A stretch of DNA of 34,087 nucleotides from Paenibacillus agri (GTDB lineage: Bacteria; Bacillota; Bacilli; Paenibacillales; Paenibacillaceae). Positions 27,043-34,087 of this stretch are shown here, piece by piece (position 1 is the stretch's first letter; each line of letters starts with the position of its first letter). The notes beneath the pieces were generated by a model. The model worked only from the letters and a program-made list of their open reading frames with translations. It was not told the DNA's origin and did no database searches. A program made the position numbers and the translations under genes. The stretch lies in assembly GCF_013359945.1 (NCBI RefSeq), contig NZ_JABWCS010000178.1, positions 1 through 34,087 of the forward strand, given 5' to 3'.

Positions 27043-27086
27043 CGGCAACCGCAATGGACCGCAAAACACCGCAAACAATTATGCGG
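27043..27086 (+). promoter_or_regulatory. Phased CCGCAA half-sites in front of comX
   Basis: CCGCAA occurs at 27049-27054, 27059-27064 and 27069-27074, exactly 10 bp apart, preceded by CGGCAA at 27043 and followed by the inverted TGCGG at 27082-27086. CCGCAA is the ComA half-site known in B. subtilis. The three copies face the same side of the DNA helix in the comQ-comX gap. Autoregulation by the ComA-like protein is inferred. Confidence 0.45.
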
Positions 27087-27181
27087 GGACTAGCAGTGTC
27101 ATTGTCGTTTCCAGCAGTAACTACACCTGTTATATTGAATTCGAGAGGCATCTCTTAAAATTCGATTGGAGGGAATATTTT

Positions 27182-27355
27182 ATGTTAAAGGAATTAATTC
27201 AATCATTAATGGCAGATCCGAGCTCATGGACTCTTCTGAAAAATGGACAGCTTCAATTGGCAGGAATCAGCGAAGTTGAACATAGAGCATTGATAGATGT
27301 TTTAGGTAGCAGTGAGGACAAGAACCAACCTATGAGGGCGACATATTGGTTCTGA
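27182..27355 (+). CDS. comX: ComX-type pheromone precursor
   Basis: A 57-residue peptide (MLKELIQSLMADP, then SSWTLLKNGQLQLAGISEVE, ending QPMRATYWF). The N-terminal part matches the ComX pattern L-I-x-L-x-x-P-x-x-x-x-x-LKNG-x-x-L-x-GI-x-x-x-E, and Trp56 near the C terminus is the residue expected to be prenylated. Known pheromones are the last 5-10 or so residues, so the signal here probably ends in ATYWF. GGAGGG lies eight bases ahead of the ATG. It is placed between comQ and comP as in Bacillus. In B. subtilis comX overlaps or abuts comQ, whereas here 144 bp separate them. Confidence 0.88.
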   Translation: MLKELIQSLMADPSSWTLLKNGQLQLAGISEVEHRALIDVLGSSEDKNQPMRATYWF

Positions 27356-27384
27356 TGCCATAAAAGAGTTTGGAGGCAACGATT

Positions 27385-29766
27385 TTGGTAAAAATTTCAA
27401 AGATAGCGTTATTCTCTATAATGGTCACTCTCCTGACAGCTTACTTATCCTACAGTATTCTCGAACACAGGATGATTGGCACGGATGTTAAAAAGGATCC
27501 CTCAGGAAAAATTGTCGCAGTAAGCACCCCTGTCGGATATTGGGGATACGGACGTATTCTAGCGGGCGACATCATTGAGGAAATTGATGGCGAACCCCCG
27601 GAGGCCTTTTACTCAGTTAAGAATTATAATGTTATAGAGAAAGCGTCTATCATAAAGTTAATTCGTAACCAGCCAGATATCCCCTCTCAGAAGATTACGA
27701 TTATTGTAGATAAGGGGGTTTCATCAGAGAATTTGCTGCTGGAGTTTATACTGCCATTATCTGCAGTAATAGTGTTTGCTGGGTTTTCGATAGTGGTCTA
27801 TCACCGAAAGTGGGAGGATAAAGCCGCGATCTATCTGATTCTCTTCTTCCTGTCAACAGGATTGGCTTATTTAAGCTCCTCCTCTTCAGGAAGAGCAGAT
27901 CCACTGGGGAAGCTAGCATTTAATGCAACATTTGCGCTCGCACCTGTATTTTTTTTACAGTTTCTTCATCAGTATTTGATTCGCTATCATGAACGCTTGG
28001 TTCCAAGACGGCTGTTTGTTGTCTTGTATTGGATTGTCGGAGTCATTATTCTCCTGGGAAATATAAGAGCACTGACAGCCCATAATCTTCATTTTTTCGG
28101 AAAATCGCCTCCAGTTCTTTTCTTTTTTATTATCTTAAATCTTTATATTATGTATAAAATCATAAAGAAATTCGCAGTACACCGTCGTGATTCGCTGAGA
28201 AACTTATTCAAATTAACCTTGATCGCACACATGCTAGGCTTCCTACCATTTATCCTATTGTTTGGCGTACCACGGTTATTCGGTATAACGTTAGTTGCTC
28301 CACAGATTGCGTCTGTTTTCTTATTCACGATTCCAGCAGTTTATTTGTACATGTTCATCACCCGAAAGTTATTCGATATCGACTTTGTCCTAAATCGAAT
28401 TCTGTACTACGCCATTCTCTCCTTCATTCCAACTTTGCTGATTACTACCTTTGGTATATCCATAATGAACCATCATAATTATTCCTGGGTGAAGTGGGTA
28501 CAACTTTTTATGGTGGTGTATTTAATGCTTACTTTGTTTTTATTAAGCAAGGAATACATTGATTTTCGCTTTAGGCCGAATTTCAACAAGAATTTGTACA
28601 CCTTTGAAGAAAGTCTGCATAATTTCTCCGGCCGGATATCGCGTGTCATGAAAAGAGCGGATTTGGAACGGGTGCTGGAGCAAGAAATTCTATCTATATT
28701 ATCGGTTGAAAAAATAATTTTCCTGGATTTCGAAAATGAGGAGTCTCCCTCCTCCCATCACCAGCATCCAAGTTCAGAAGAAATCACCTCTTCTGTGATA
28801 TCAGCCATTCAAAGTGCCATACATAAGCTAGAAGTTGGGAAAACCATTGCCCTTCCAAACGGGATATGCGTGGTCATGGGTCGAAAAGGATCTATTTTCC
28901 ATTTACTTTGGCTAGATGATAAGGTGAACAAGAGCAAGTATAATCTGGACGAACTGGATTGGTTGAAGACCTTGGCCAATTACAGTGCTATTGTCTATGA
29001 GAATCTATATTTGATTGAGAGCTTACTTGAGGATCTGGAACTGGAATTCCAGAAGCCCAGGGAGACCTCTTCCTGGGCGATGCGTCTGATCTTCAATCTC
29101 TCAGAGACGGAACGGCGCCGGCTGGCAGCTGATCTGCACGATTCGGCGCTGCAGGATCAGTTAATCTGGTACCGCAAGCTTGAAGCCATAATGCTGGATC
29201 ATAATCTACCGACGGGGCTACAGCAGGAACTGGAGGACGTCCGGGAAGGATTGCTGGATGTGATTCACCAGATTCGTGAGACCTGCAATGAGATGAGGCC
29301 CCCCCTACTCAAGGAGTTGGGGATTGTTGAGGCATTAGGTCAGTTATTTGAGCAGGCCCAGGTCCGATCGAACTATAAAATAGATTTTCAGGTGCAGGGC
29401 CATATTTCTGAAATGAATGATGAAAAGACATTAACTCTGTTTCGTATTGTTCAAGAGCTGTTGCGCAATGCCAATAAACACGCCAAAGCCTCTGTTGTTA
29501 GGATTAGACTGGAGCAGCAGGAGGAGGCAATCGAGCTGGTCTATAAAGATAATGGTATTGGAATGGACTTCACTACATTGAACGACTCTTACCAACATAT
29601 GGGTCTGTCCGGGATTCAGGAAAGGGTACGCAGTCTAGAGGGGGATATTTCCTTATACTCGATTATCGGTGAAGGACTGGAGGTTCATATCGCACTGCCA
29701 CTAGAGCCGGCAATTATTGCGAGAGAGGGCGAGAATAAATTAGATGATAAAGATCTTGTTGGTTGA
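27385..29766 (+). CDS. comP: ComP-type membrane sensor histidine kinase
   Basis: A 793-residue kinase expected to sense modified ComX and phosphorylate ComA. The start is placed at TTG 27385, eight bases after GGAGG; an in-frame TTG at 27370 overlaps that site. After the first membrane segment comes a PDZ-like external loop (GYGRILAGDIIEEIDGEPPE), then a block of further membrane helices up to about residue 400, the ComP layout. The C terminus holds the HisKA_3 dimerisation helix with phospho-acceptor His585 (RRRLAADLHDSALQDQ), the N box at Asn695 (RNANKHAKA) and DNGIGMD (Asp722). The end overlaps comA by 23 bases. Confidence 0.9.
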   Translation: MVKISKIALFSIMVTLLTAYLSYSILEHRMIGTDVKKDPSGKIVAVSTPVGYWGYGRILAGDIIEEIDGEPPEAFYSVKNYNVIEKASIIKLIRNQPDIPSQKITIIVDKGVSSENLLLEFILPLSAVIVFAGFSIVVYHRKWEDKAAIYLILFFLSTGLAYLSSSSSGRADPLGKLAFNATFALAPVFFLQFLHQYLIRYHERLVPRRLFVVLYWIVGVIILLGNIRALTAHNLHFFGKSPPVLFFFIILNLYIMYKIIKKFAVHRRDSLRNLFKLTLIAHMLGFLPFILLFGVPRLFGITLVAPQIASVFLFTIPAVYLYMFITRKLFDIDFVLNRILYYAILSFIPTLLITTFGISIMNHHNYSWVKWVQLFMVVYLMLTLFLLSKEYIDFRFRPNFNKNLYTFEESLHNFSGRISRVMKRADLERVLEQEILSILSVEKIIFLDFENEESPSSHHQHPSSEEITSSVISAIQSAIHKLEVGKTIALPNGICVVMGRKGSIFHLLWLDDKVNKSKYNLDELDWLKTLANYSAIVYENLYLIESLLEDLELEFQKPRETSSWAMRLIFNLSETERRRLAADLHDSALQDQLIWYRKLEAIMLDHNLPTGLQQELEDVREGLLDVIHQIRETCNEMRPPLLKELGIVEALGQLFEQAQVRSNYKIDFQVQGHISEMNDEKTLTLFRIVQELLRNANKHAKASVVRIRLEQQEEAIELVYKDNGIGMDFTTLNDSYQHMGLSGIQERVRSLEGDISLYSIIGEGLEVHIALPLEPAIIAREGENKLDDKDLVG

Positions 29767-30403
29767 TGACCATCCTTCGGTTGGGGAAGGTACCAAGAAT
29801 ATGTTAGAGCAGGATGCAGAAATGCAGGTTACAGTGATACTCTCAGCGATGGAAGCGTTGGAACTGGTCGAGAAGGAGAGCTTTGATGTTATGCTGTTTG
29901 ATTTGAATATGCCGGTAATCAGTGGCCTTGAGTTGACCAAAAGAATCATCGTCACCTTACCGGACAGTCGGGTGCTGATCTACACAGGTTATGAGATCAG
30001 CCCCAACTTCAATCTGTTGATCGAATCCGGAGTATCAGGTTTTGTGAGCAAAACGGCTACCCGTGAGCAGCTTCTCAATGCCATACGCTGCGTCCTTCGA
30101 GGCGAAGCGGTGATACCAGTTTCGCTACTACGGCAGCTTCGACGCAGGGAAATTCGTTTGAATGAAGCCAGGGAAGAAAAAGCTCTCTCAGAAGTGTCTA
30201 TTAACGAGCGTGAACAGGAAATCCTACAAGAGGTTGCTAATGGAAACAGCAATAAGGATATCGCAGCTAAGCTGCTGATGAGCCAGCGGACAGTAGAATA
30301 TAATCTCACACGCATTTTTGAGAAACTGGGGGTTCATTCCCGGGTCGAGGCAGTCATTGAAGCCAAACGCCTCAAGCTTATCAATTCCCATAGTTTTATC
30401 TGA
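29744..30403 (+). CDS. comA: ComA-type response regulator
   Basis: A 219-residue NarL/FixJ-type regulator. The receiver domain has Asp8-Asp9 (LLVDDHPSVGEGTK), phospho-acceptor Asp53 (MLFDLNMP) and Lys103 (GFVSKTATRE). The C-terminal LuxR-type HTH covers about residues 153-212 (INEREQEILQEVANGNSNKD, then IAAKLLMSQRTVEYNLTRIF). DDHPSVGEGTK, YTGYE and RTVEYNLTRIFEKLGVHSR closely follow B. subtilis ComA. The start overlaps comP. It is the predicted link between cell density and the lan promoter region. Confidence 0.9.
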   Translation: MIKILLVDDHPSVGEGTKNMLEQDAEMQVTVILSAMEALELVEKESFDVMLFDLNMPVISGLELTKRIIVTLPDSRVLIYTGYEISPNFNLLIESGVSGFVSKTATREQLLNAIRCVLRGEAVIPVSLLRQLRRREIRLNEAREEKALSEVSINEREQEILQEVANGNSNKDIAAKLLMSQRTVEYNLTRIFEKLGVHSRVEAVIEAKRLKLINSHSFI

Positions 30404-30655
30404 GACACTTTCAAATAAACATAGAGAACAACAGATTTACTTCTCATCCATTGGTTTTATTCAACATGCTTGTCTTCCGCTGGAATCTTTCCGTCTTCTG
30501 CTATAGACACTTGCCTATTGACTGCCCTTATTCCCCTCCAGCAGCAGCTTACAGCAATAGACCGAGGTTCGAACCCTCTCTCCGCTGCTGTGTTGATGTA
30601 CTGATGTTGGGGATAAGTCAGACATCTTCAGTTCCCTTCGCTCTCGTTTTCCGCT
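30404..30655. other. Convergent intergenic region, nothing recognised
   Basis: This 252-bp gap separates comA (plus) from topB (minus). No hairpin with a T-run, repeat or plausible reading frame was seen. Confidence 0.5.
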
Positions 30656-32794
30656 TTAGTCACTCCCCTTCTTTCCTTCCATTGCAGCCTTTAACAGCTC
30701 ACCCAGGTTTGAACCGATGCTCTCCTGCTTGCTGTACTGCTGCACCAGCTTTTGCTGCTCACGCTTGTTGACATGCTTGTGGTCTTTATCCATCGTCTCC
30801 GTGATGCCACAGCCCAGGCACTGTACATACAGTCCTGCCTTACCTTCTTTCAGTTCCATTTTCTTATGGCACTGTGGACAGCGGCGATTGGATAGGCGCT
30901 TCTCTCCCGAACGGGTGTAGCCACAGCTATCTGCCGGACAGATCAGCATCTTGCCCCGTTTACTTTTCTTCTCCAGAAGTCTTGTTCCGCATTCCGGGCA
31001 ATGACTGTTCGAGACGTTATGCGGTTTATATTCCGCTACGCTTGTCTTCACGCCAGATACAAGCTCCTGTGCCATGCTGCGGATTCCCTGCAGGAATGGC
31101 TCGGGACGGCCTTGGCCGCGGGCGATCTTCTCCAGCTCCGCTTCCCAGCGGGCGGTGAGATCCGGGGTGCGCAGCTGTGGCGACACCAGCCCGATGAGCT
31201 GCTTTCCTTTTCCGGTCGGATGCAGCTGATTCCCTTGACGCTCGATCGTATCCGAGCTGACCAGCTTCTCGATAATGTCGGCGCGTGTGGCTGGGGTGCC
31301 CAGCCCGTGCTTCTCCATTTGCGTCAGCAGCGACGCCTCCGTATAGCGTTTCGGCGGCTGAGTTCGTCCGGCTTTGACCATGCAGCGCCGGACCCTAACC
31401 GTCTCGCCCTCGCGCAGCTCGGGGAGCTTCACACCGCTTGCGGCTGGTTCATCCGCCGCATTCTCATCCTCGTCGTCGTTACTCATATCTCCGCCGTAAA
31501 CCTCGCGCCATCCGGCATCTTTTACCGTGGTGCCTTTGACGTGGAAGCTCTCGCCCTCCACCTGTACAGTCACCGCTACAGCATCGTAGCGAGCCGGTGG
31601 ATAGAATAGGCTAATGAAGCGCCGTACGATCAGGTCGTACAGCTTCCGTTCCTCCGTGCTTAATCCGTTAAGCAGCACCGTCTGCTCCGTAGGAATAATT
31701 GCATGGTGATCGCTCACCTTGCTATCATCCACAATCCGCTTTGTGATTGGCAGCGGTTTGCGCAGCAGCGGGCGGGCCAGTGTCGCATATGGCCCGACAG
31801 CCACACTATCCAGACGCTCCTTCAACGTTCCCGTCATATCTGAAGAGAGGTAGCGGCTGTCCGTACGCGGATAAGTCACCAGCTTATGCTGCTCATATAG
31901 GCGCTGCAATACACTGGATGTCTGCTTCGCCGAGAAGCCGAACTTGCGGTTAGCATCGCGTTGCAGCTCCGTCAGGTCATAAGCGAGTGGATGCGGCTCG
32001 CTCTTTTCACTTTTTAGTACCTTCGTAATCCGTCCGTTCCGTCCGGTCAGCTTTTCGCTTAAGGCCTTTGTCTTATCCTTATCAAAAATCCGTCCATCTC
32101 CACCATTAGCCCGCCAGCCGGCCTGAAAATGCCCAAAATCCGCAGACAAGGTCTCAAAATCCTGCGAACGGAAGCTGGTAATTTCATTTTCCCGATCCAT
32201 AATCATTCCAAGTGATGGTGTCTGCACCCGTCCCGCCGATAGTGGTGCGCCAAACTTGCAGGTCAATGCCCGCGTTACATTCAGCCCAATCATCCAGTCA
32301 GCTTCTGCCCGGCAGCGTGCCGATTCATATAACCGGTCAAAATCCTTACCTGGCCGCAGCGCAGCAAACCCTTCCTTGATCGCCTTATCCGTCTGCGAAG
32401 AGATCCAAAGGCGCCGGAACGGCTTTTTCCAACCAGCCATGTTCATAATCCAACGCGCTAACAGCTCCCCTTCACGCGCAGCATCAGTAGCAACGATCAG
32501 CTCCCCAACATCTTGCCGCTTCATCAGATGCTGTACCGCCTTGTACTGTTGGCTCGTCTCCCGCAGCACTTTCAGCTTCGCTTTCTCCGGCAGAATCGGC
32601 AGATCCTCCAAAGCCCAGGTCGCAAATTTATTGTTGTAATCCTCAGGCTCCGCCAGGCCAACCAAATGTCCCAACGCCCAGGTGACTATATATTTAGGTC
32701 CTTCTATATAACTCTTCTGCTTCTCCTTACATCCCATAACCCGCGCAATCTCCCGCGCCACAGACGGCTTTTCCGCCAATACCAGTACCTTCAT
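30656..32794 (-). CDS. topB: DNA topoisomerase III
   Basis: A type IA topoisomerase of 712 residues that relaxes and decatenates DNA through a tyrosyl intermediate. The Toprim domain starts MKVLVLAEKPSVAREIARVM and has the acidic triad region VATDAAREGELLARW. The catalytic Tyr308 is in VTYPRTDSRYL, and the SAGRVQTPSLG block is intact. The C terminus has zinc-ribbon-like Cys pairs (CPECGTRLL, CPADSCGYTRSG, CPQCHKKM, QCLGCGITE), which lengthen it compared with minimal TopB. It is unrelated to the lan locus and marks the return to housekeeping sequence. Confidence 0.94.
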   Translation of the reverse strand: MKVLVLAEKPSVAREIARVMGCKEKQKSYIEGPKYIVTWALGHLVGLAEPEDYNNKFATWALEDLPILPEKAKLKVLRETSQQYKAVQHLMKRQDVGELIVATDAAREGELLARWIMNMAGWKKPFRRLWISSQTDKAIKEGFAALRPGKDFDRLYESARCRAEADWMIGLNVTRALTCKFGAPLSAGRVQTPSLGMIMDRENEITSFRSQDFETLSADFGHFQAGWRANGGDGRIFDKDKTKALSEKLTGRNGRITKVLKSEKSEPHPLAYDLTELQRDANRKFGFSAKQTSSVLQRLYEQHKLVTYPRTDSRYLSSDMTGTLKERLDSVAVGPYATLARPLLRKPLPITKRIVDDSKVSDHHAIIPTEQTVLLNGLSTEERKLYDLIVRRFISLFYPPARYDAVAVTVQVEGESFHVKGTTVKDAGWREVYGGDMSNDDEDENAADEPAASGVKLPELREGETVRVRRCMVKAGRTQPPKRYTEASLLTQMEKHGLGTPATRADIIEKLVSSDTIERQGNQLHPTGKGKQLIGLVSPQLRTPDLTARWEAELEKIARGQGRPEPFLQGIRSMAQELVSGVKTSVAEYKPHNVSNSHCPECGTRLLEKKSKRGKMLICPADSCGYTRSGEKRLSNRRCPQCHKKMELKEGKAGLYVQCLGCGITETMDKDHKHVNKREQQKLVQQYSKQESIGSNLGELLKAAMEGKKGSD

Positions 32795-32962
32795 AACTCT
32801 CTCCTTTCCATACAGAATAATTATAGCATTAAATGAAAGACAGCAAATAACGTCAGGACTGATTTATTGCAAAGGCATACATCTTTCTAATCTGCAAAGA
32901 ACACATACCAATATCAGACTAGACCTCTCCATCTCATTTAAAAAAAGAGTACTAAATACAAA

Positions 32963-33718
32963 CTATTTTTCTTCGCTTTCAAATATCAAACAAGCAGTGA
33001 ATAAGATCGTATCTCCGGAATGCCCTTGCACATAGGTTTCACCAGTTTCCACCGAAGACCGGGTAATTGTTATCTCCTGTCCAAAGGTTGCCTCCTGCAA
33101 ATAAGTAATTTTAAAACGTTTAATCGTTCTTCCATCCCATTCGTCCAAAGACAGCGCATCACAACATAAATCGCCGTATCTGGCATTGTTCAAATGCCCA
33201 TTATTGTCTAGTCCGCTGTATCTTACCTGATAACGATAAGCTTCCTGCATAAGCAGCTCCTCAGGGATCTCCACTTTGCTCGGTATCTCTCCTACTGAAT
33301 CAGCTACATAGTGCTCCACTGGAACTGGTAGTGCTGAAGGCCGGAGAATTTTGCGTTTTTCGATATCAACCAGAGCCCAAATGGAGCGCGCGCTCGCGAT
33401 CTCATTGTCACTACTATCAAAAATTCGGTAATCCCGCTGCCACAAAGCGCCTTTGGTTCCCTTGCTCCAGGTTCGAATAGATAGCAAGTCATTCTGCCGT
33501 GGCATAGATCGAAAATCAATATCGAGGGTGATTAGCATCCAGGCCATCCCTGCTTCCAGCAACTTCTCCAAACTAACTCCTAGCCCGCTTACCGCAGAAT
33601 CTGCTGCACGCTGCATCATATCCAGGATAAAGGACAATTTAGCATTGGAACGATAATCCGTATCGCTAGCATGCACAACCTGATTCTCTATCCACACAAG
33701 TTTATTAGAGTTATCCAT
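32963..33718 (-). CDS. Acyl-ACP thioesterase (FatA/FatB-like)
   Basis: A 251-residue double hot-dog thioesterase expected to release fatty acids from acyl carrier protein. The start MDNSNKLVWIENQ (33718) follows AAGGAT; a longer frame beginning at 33841 would add an unmatched tail encoded by DnaA-box-like repeats. The first domain contains DTDYRSNAKLSFILDMMQ and WMLITLDIDF, and the second RYSGLDNNGHLNNARYGDL, where DNNGHLNN holds the catalytic Asn/His of the family. The likely role is membrane lipid adjustment. Confidence 0.85.
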   Translation of the reverse strand: MDNSNKLVWIENQVVHASDTDYRSNAKLSFILDMMQRAADSAVSGLGVSLEKLLEAGMAWMLITLDIDFRSMPRQNDLLSIRTWSKGTKGALWQRDYRIFDSSDNEIASARSIWALVDIEKRKILRPSALPVPVEHYVADSVGEIPSKVEIPEELLMQEAYRYQVRYSGLDNNGHLNNARYGDLCCDALSLDEWDGRTIKRFKITYLQEATFGQEITITRSSVETGETYVQGHSGDTILFTACLIFESEEK

Positions 33719-33886
33719 AGGTATCCTTCTTTCATATAAAATATCTATCGGTTTTGTAGGCAGTATCCACATATCCCACTGCCTATCCACATAATCTGGG
33801 GAGTACTCACCTAAAAAGCACTTAAAAACCCTTATCCACATGTGGGTAACTTTAAATAGTTTACACTTTTCCTGTATTTACCCACA
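33688..33886. promoter_or_regulatory. Cluster of DnaA-box-like 9-mers
   Basis: The perfect DnaA box TTATCCACA is at 33832-33840. Near matches are CTATCCACA (33688), TTATCCATA (33711), GTATCCACA (33763), CTATCCACA (33783), TTACCCACA in reverse (33841-33849) and TTACCCACA (33878). Seven sites fall within 200 bp between the thioesterase start region and the rRNA operon end. No dnaA or dnaN lies in the window, so this is not evidently oriC; a DnaA-titrating cluster is possible. Confidence 0.55.
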
Positions 33887-33929
33887 AACTCTTCTGTGAT
33901 TTTTTCTGTAAATTGAATCTTTAGACAAC

Positions 33930-33963
33930 AAAAAAGCCCTTGCTGAGTTAATCAACAAGGACT
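33930..33963 (-). terminator. rRNA operon terminator
   Basis: On the minus strand GTCCTTGTTG pairs with CAGCAAGGGC (two G-U pairs) around ATTAACT and is followed by TTTTTTG. It lies directly after the 5S gene. Confidence 0.9.
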
Positions 33964-33970
33964 TATGTGC

Positions 33971-34086
33971 TTGGCGGCGTCCTACTCTCCCAGGACCCTT
34001 CGGTCCAAGTACCATCGGCGCTGGAGGGCTTAACGGTCGTGTTCGGGATGGGTACGCGTGGAACCCCTCCGCCATCGCCACCAAAC
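33971..34086 (-). rRNA. rrf: 5S ribosomal RNA
   Basis: The minus strand begins TTTGGTGGCGATGGCG, contains the conserved CCCATCCCGAACACGA and GCGCCGATGGTACTTGG, and ends GTAGGACGCCGCCAAG. The ends pair, as expected for helix I. Length is about 116 bases, normal for a Firmicute. The 23S gene should lie just beyond the right edge. Exact ends are uncertain by one or two bases. Confidence 0.95.
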
Positions 34087-34087
34087 A

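Noticed and set aside
27054..27158. 34-codon frame (MDRKTPQTIMRG...) between comQ and comX as a second signal peptide
   Set aside because: No ribosome-binding site and no family pattern; the region is better explained by the phased CCGCAA sites.
27035..27184. comQ and comX as one gene interrupted by a single TAG (same frame, 48 sense codons between)
   Set aside because: ComX has its own strong ribosome-binding site and ATG, and an open stretch of this length is likely by chance.
33719..33841. N-terminal extension of the thioesterase to an upstream ATG
   Set aside because: The extra codons run through the DnaA-box-like repeats and do not match the family; a good ribosome-binding site precedes the internal ATG at 33718.
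33763..33886. Chromosomal replication origin
   Set aside because: DnaA-like boxes are present but dnaA, dnaN and a clear AT-rich unwinding region are not seen.

Overview
The window looks like a chromosomal segment of a Paenibacillus-type Firmicute. The evidence is a Bacillus-style pur operon with a guanine riboswitch and PurR-type boxes, strong GGAGG ribosome-binding sites, and the 3' end of an rRNA operon (5S) at the right edge. The genus is an inference from overall gene content; no species can be named.

Layout. (1) 1-10660: the purine operon on the minus strand, controlled by PurR-like boxes, a sigma-A-like promoter, a guanine riboswitch and a terminator, reading purE-purK-purB, then a 910-bp repeat-filled gap, then purC-purS-purQ-purL-purF. 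Downstream of purF is a repeat-rich spacer. (2) 10661-15163: universal stress protein, a small DUF1294-type membrane protein, a 40-bp minisatellite, two MFS exporters and a MerR regulator whose 3' end is partly duplicated. (3) 15464-25951: a two-peptide class II lanthipeptide locus. One arm (minus) is a LuxR-type HTH protein, a C39-peptidase ABC exporter and a subtilase. The other arm (plus) is two precursor peptides, an M50-type membrane metalloprotease, a LanM synthetase, a SagB-like nitroreductase-fold protein and a DUF4177 protein, ending at a hairpin. (4) 26120-30403: a complete ComQXPA-type quorum-sensing cassette, including a 57-codon comX that is easily missed. (5) 30656-34087: topoisomerase III, an acyl-ACP thioesterase, a cluster of DnaA-box-like 9-mers, and a 5S rRNA with its terminator.

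Main point. The two precursors carry the hallmarks of the enterococcal cytolysin subunits: leader ending GG, then a hexapeptide ADVQPE, then cores that begin TTPxC. One core has 38 residues with Cys at 5, 18 and 38, as in CylLL; the other has 22 residues with Cys at 5 and 22, close to CylLS (21). The neighbours match CylM (LanM), CylB (C39 exporter), CylA (subtilase) and perhaps CylI (M50-type membrane protein). The locus therefore looks like a full cytolysin-like system outside the enterococci. No CylR1/CylR2 pair is seen. Instead there is a solitary LuxR-type HTH gene and an adjoining ComQXPA cassette. The divergent lanA promoter region contains TTGCGG/CGCAA half-sites like those bound by ComA, and three CCGCAA half-sites spaced exactly 10 bp apart lie in front of comX. 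The inferred logic is that prenylated ComX accumulates, ComP phosphorylates ComA, ComA acts at the lan intergenic region, LanM modifies both peptides, the exporter removes the leader at GG, and the secreted subtilase trims ADVQPE to give the active pair.
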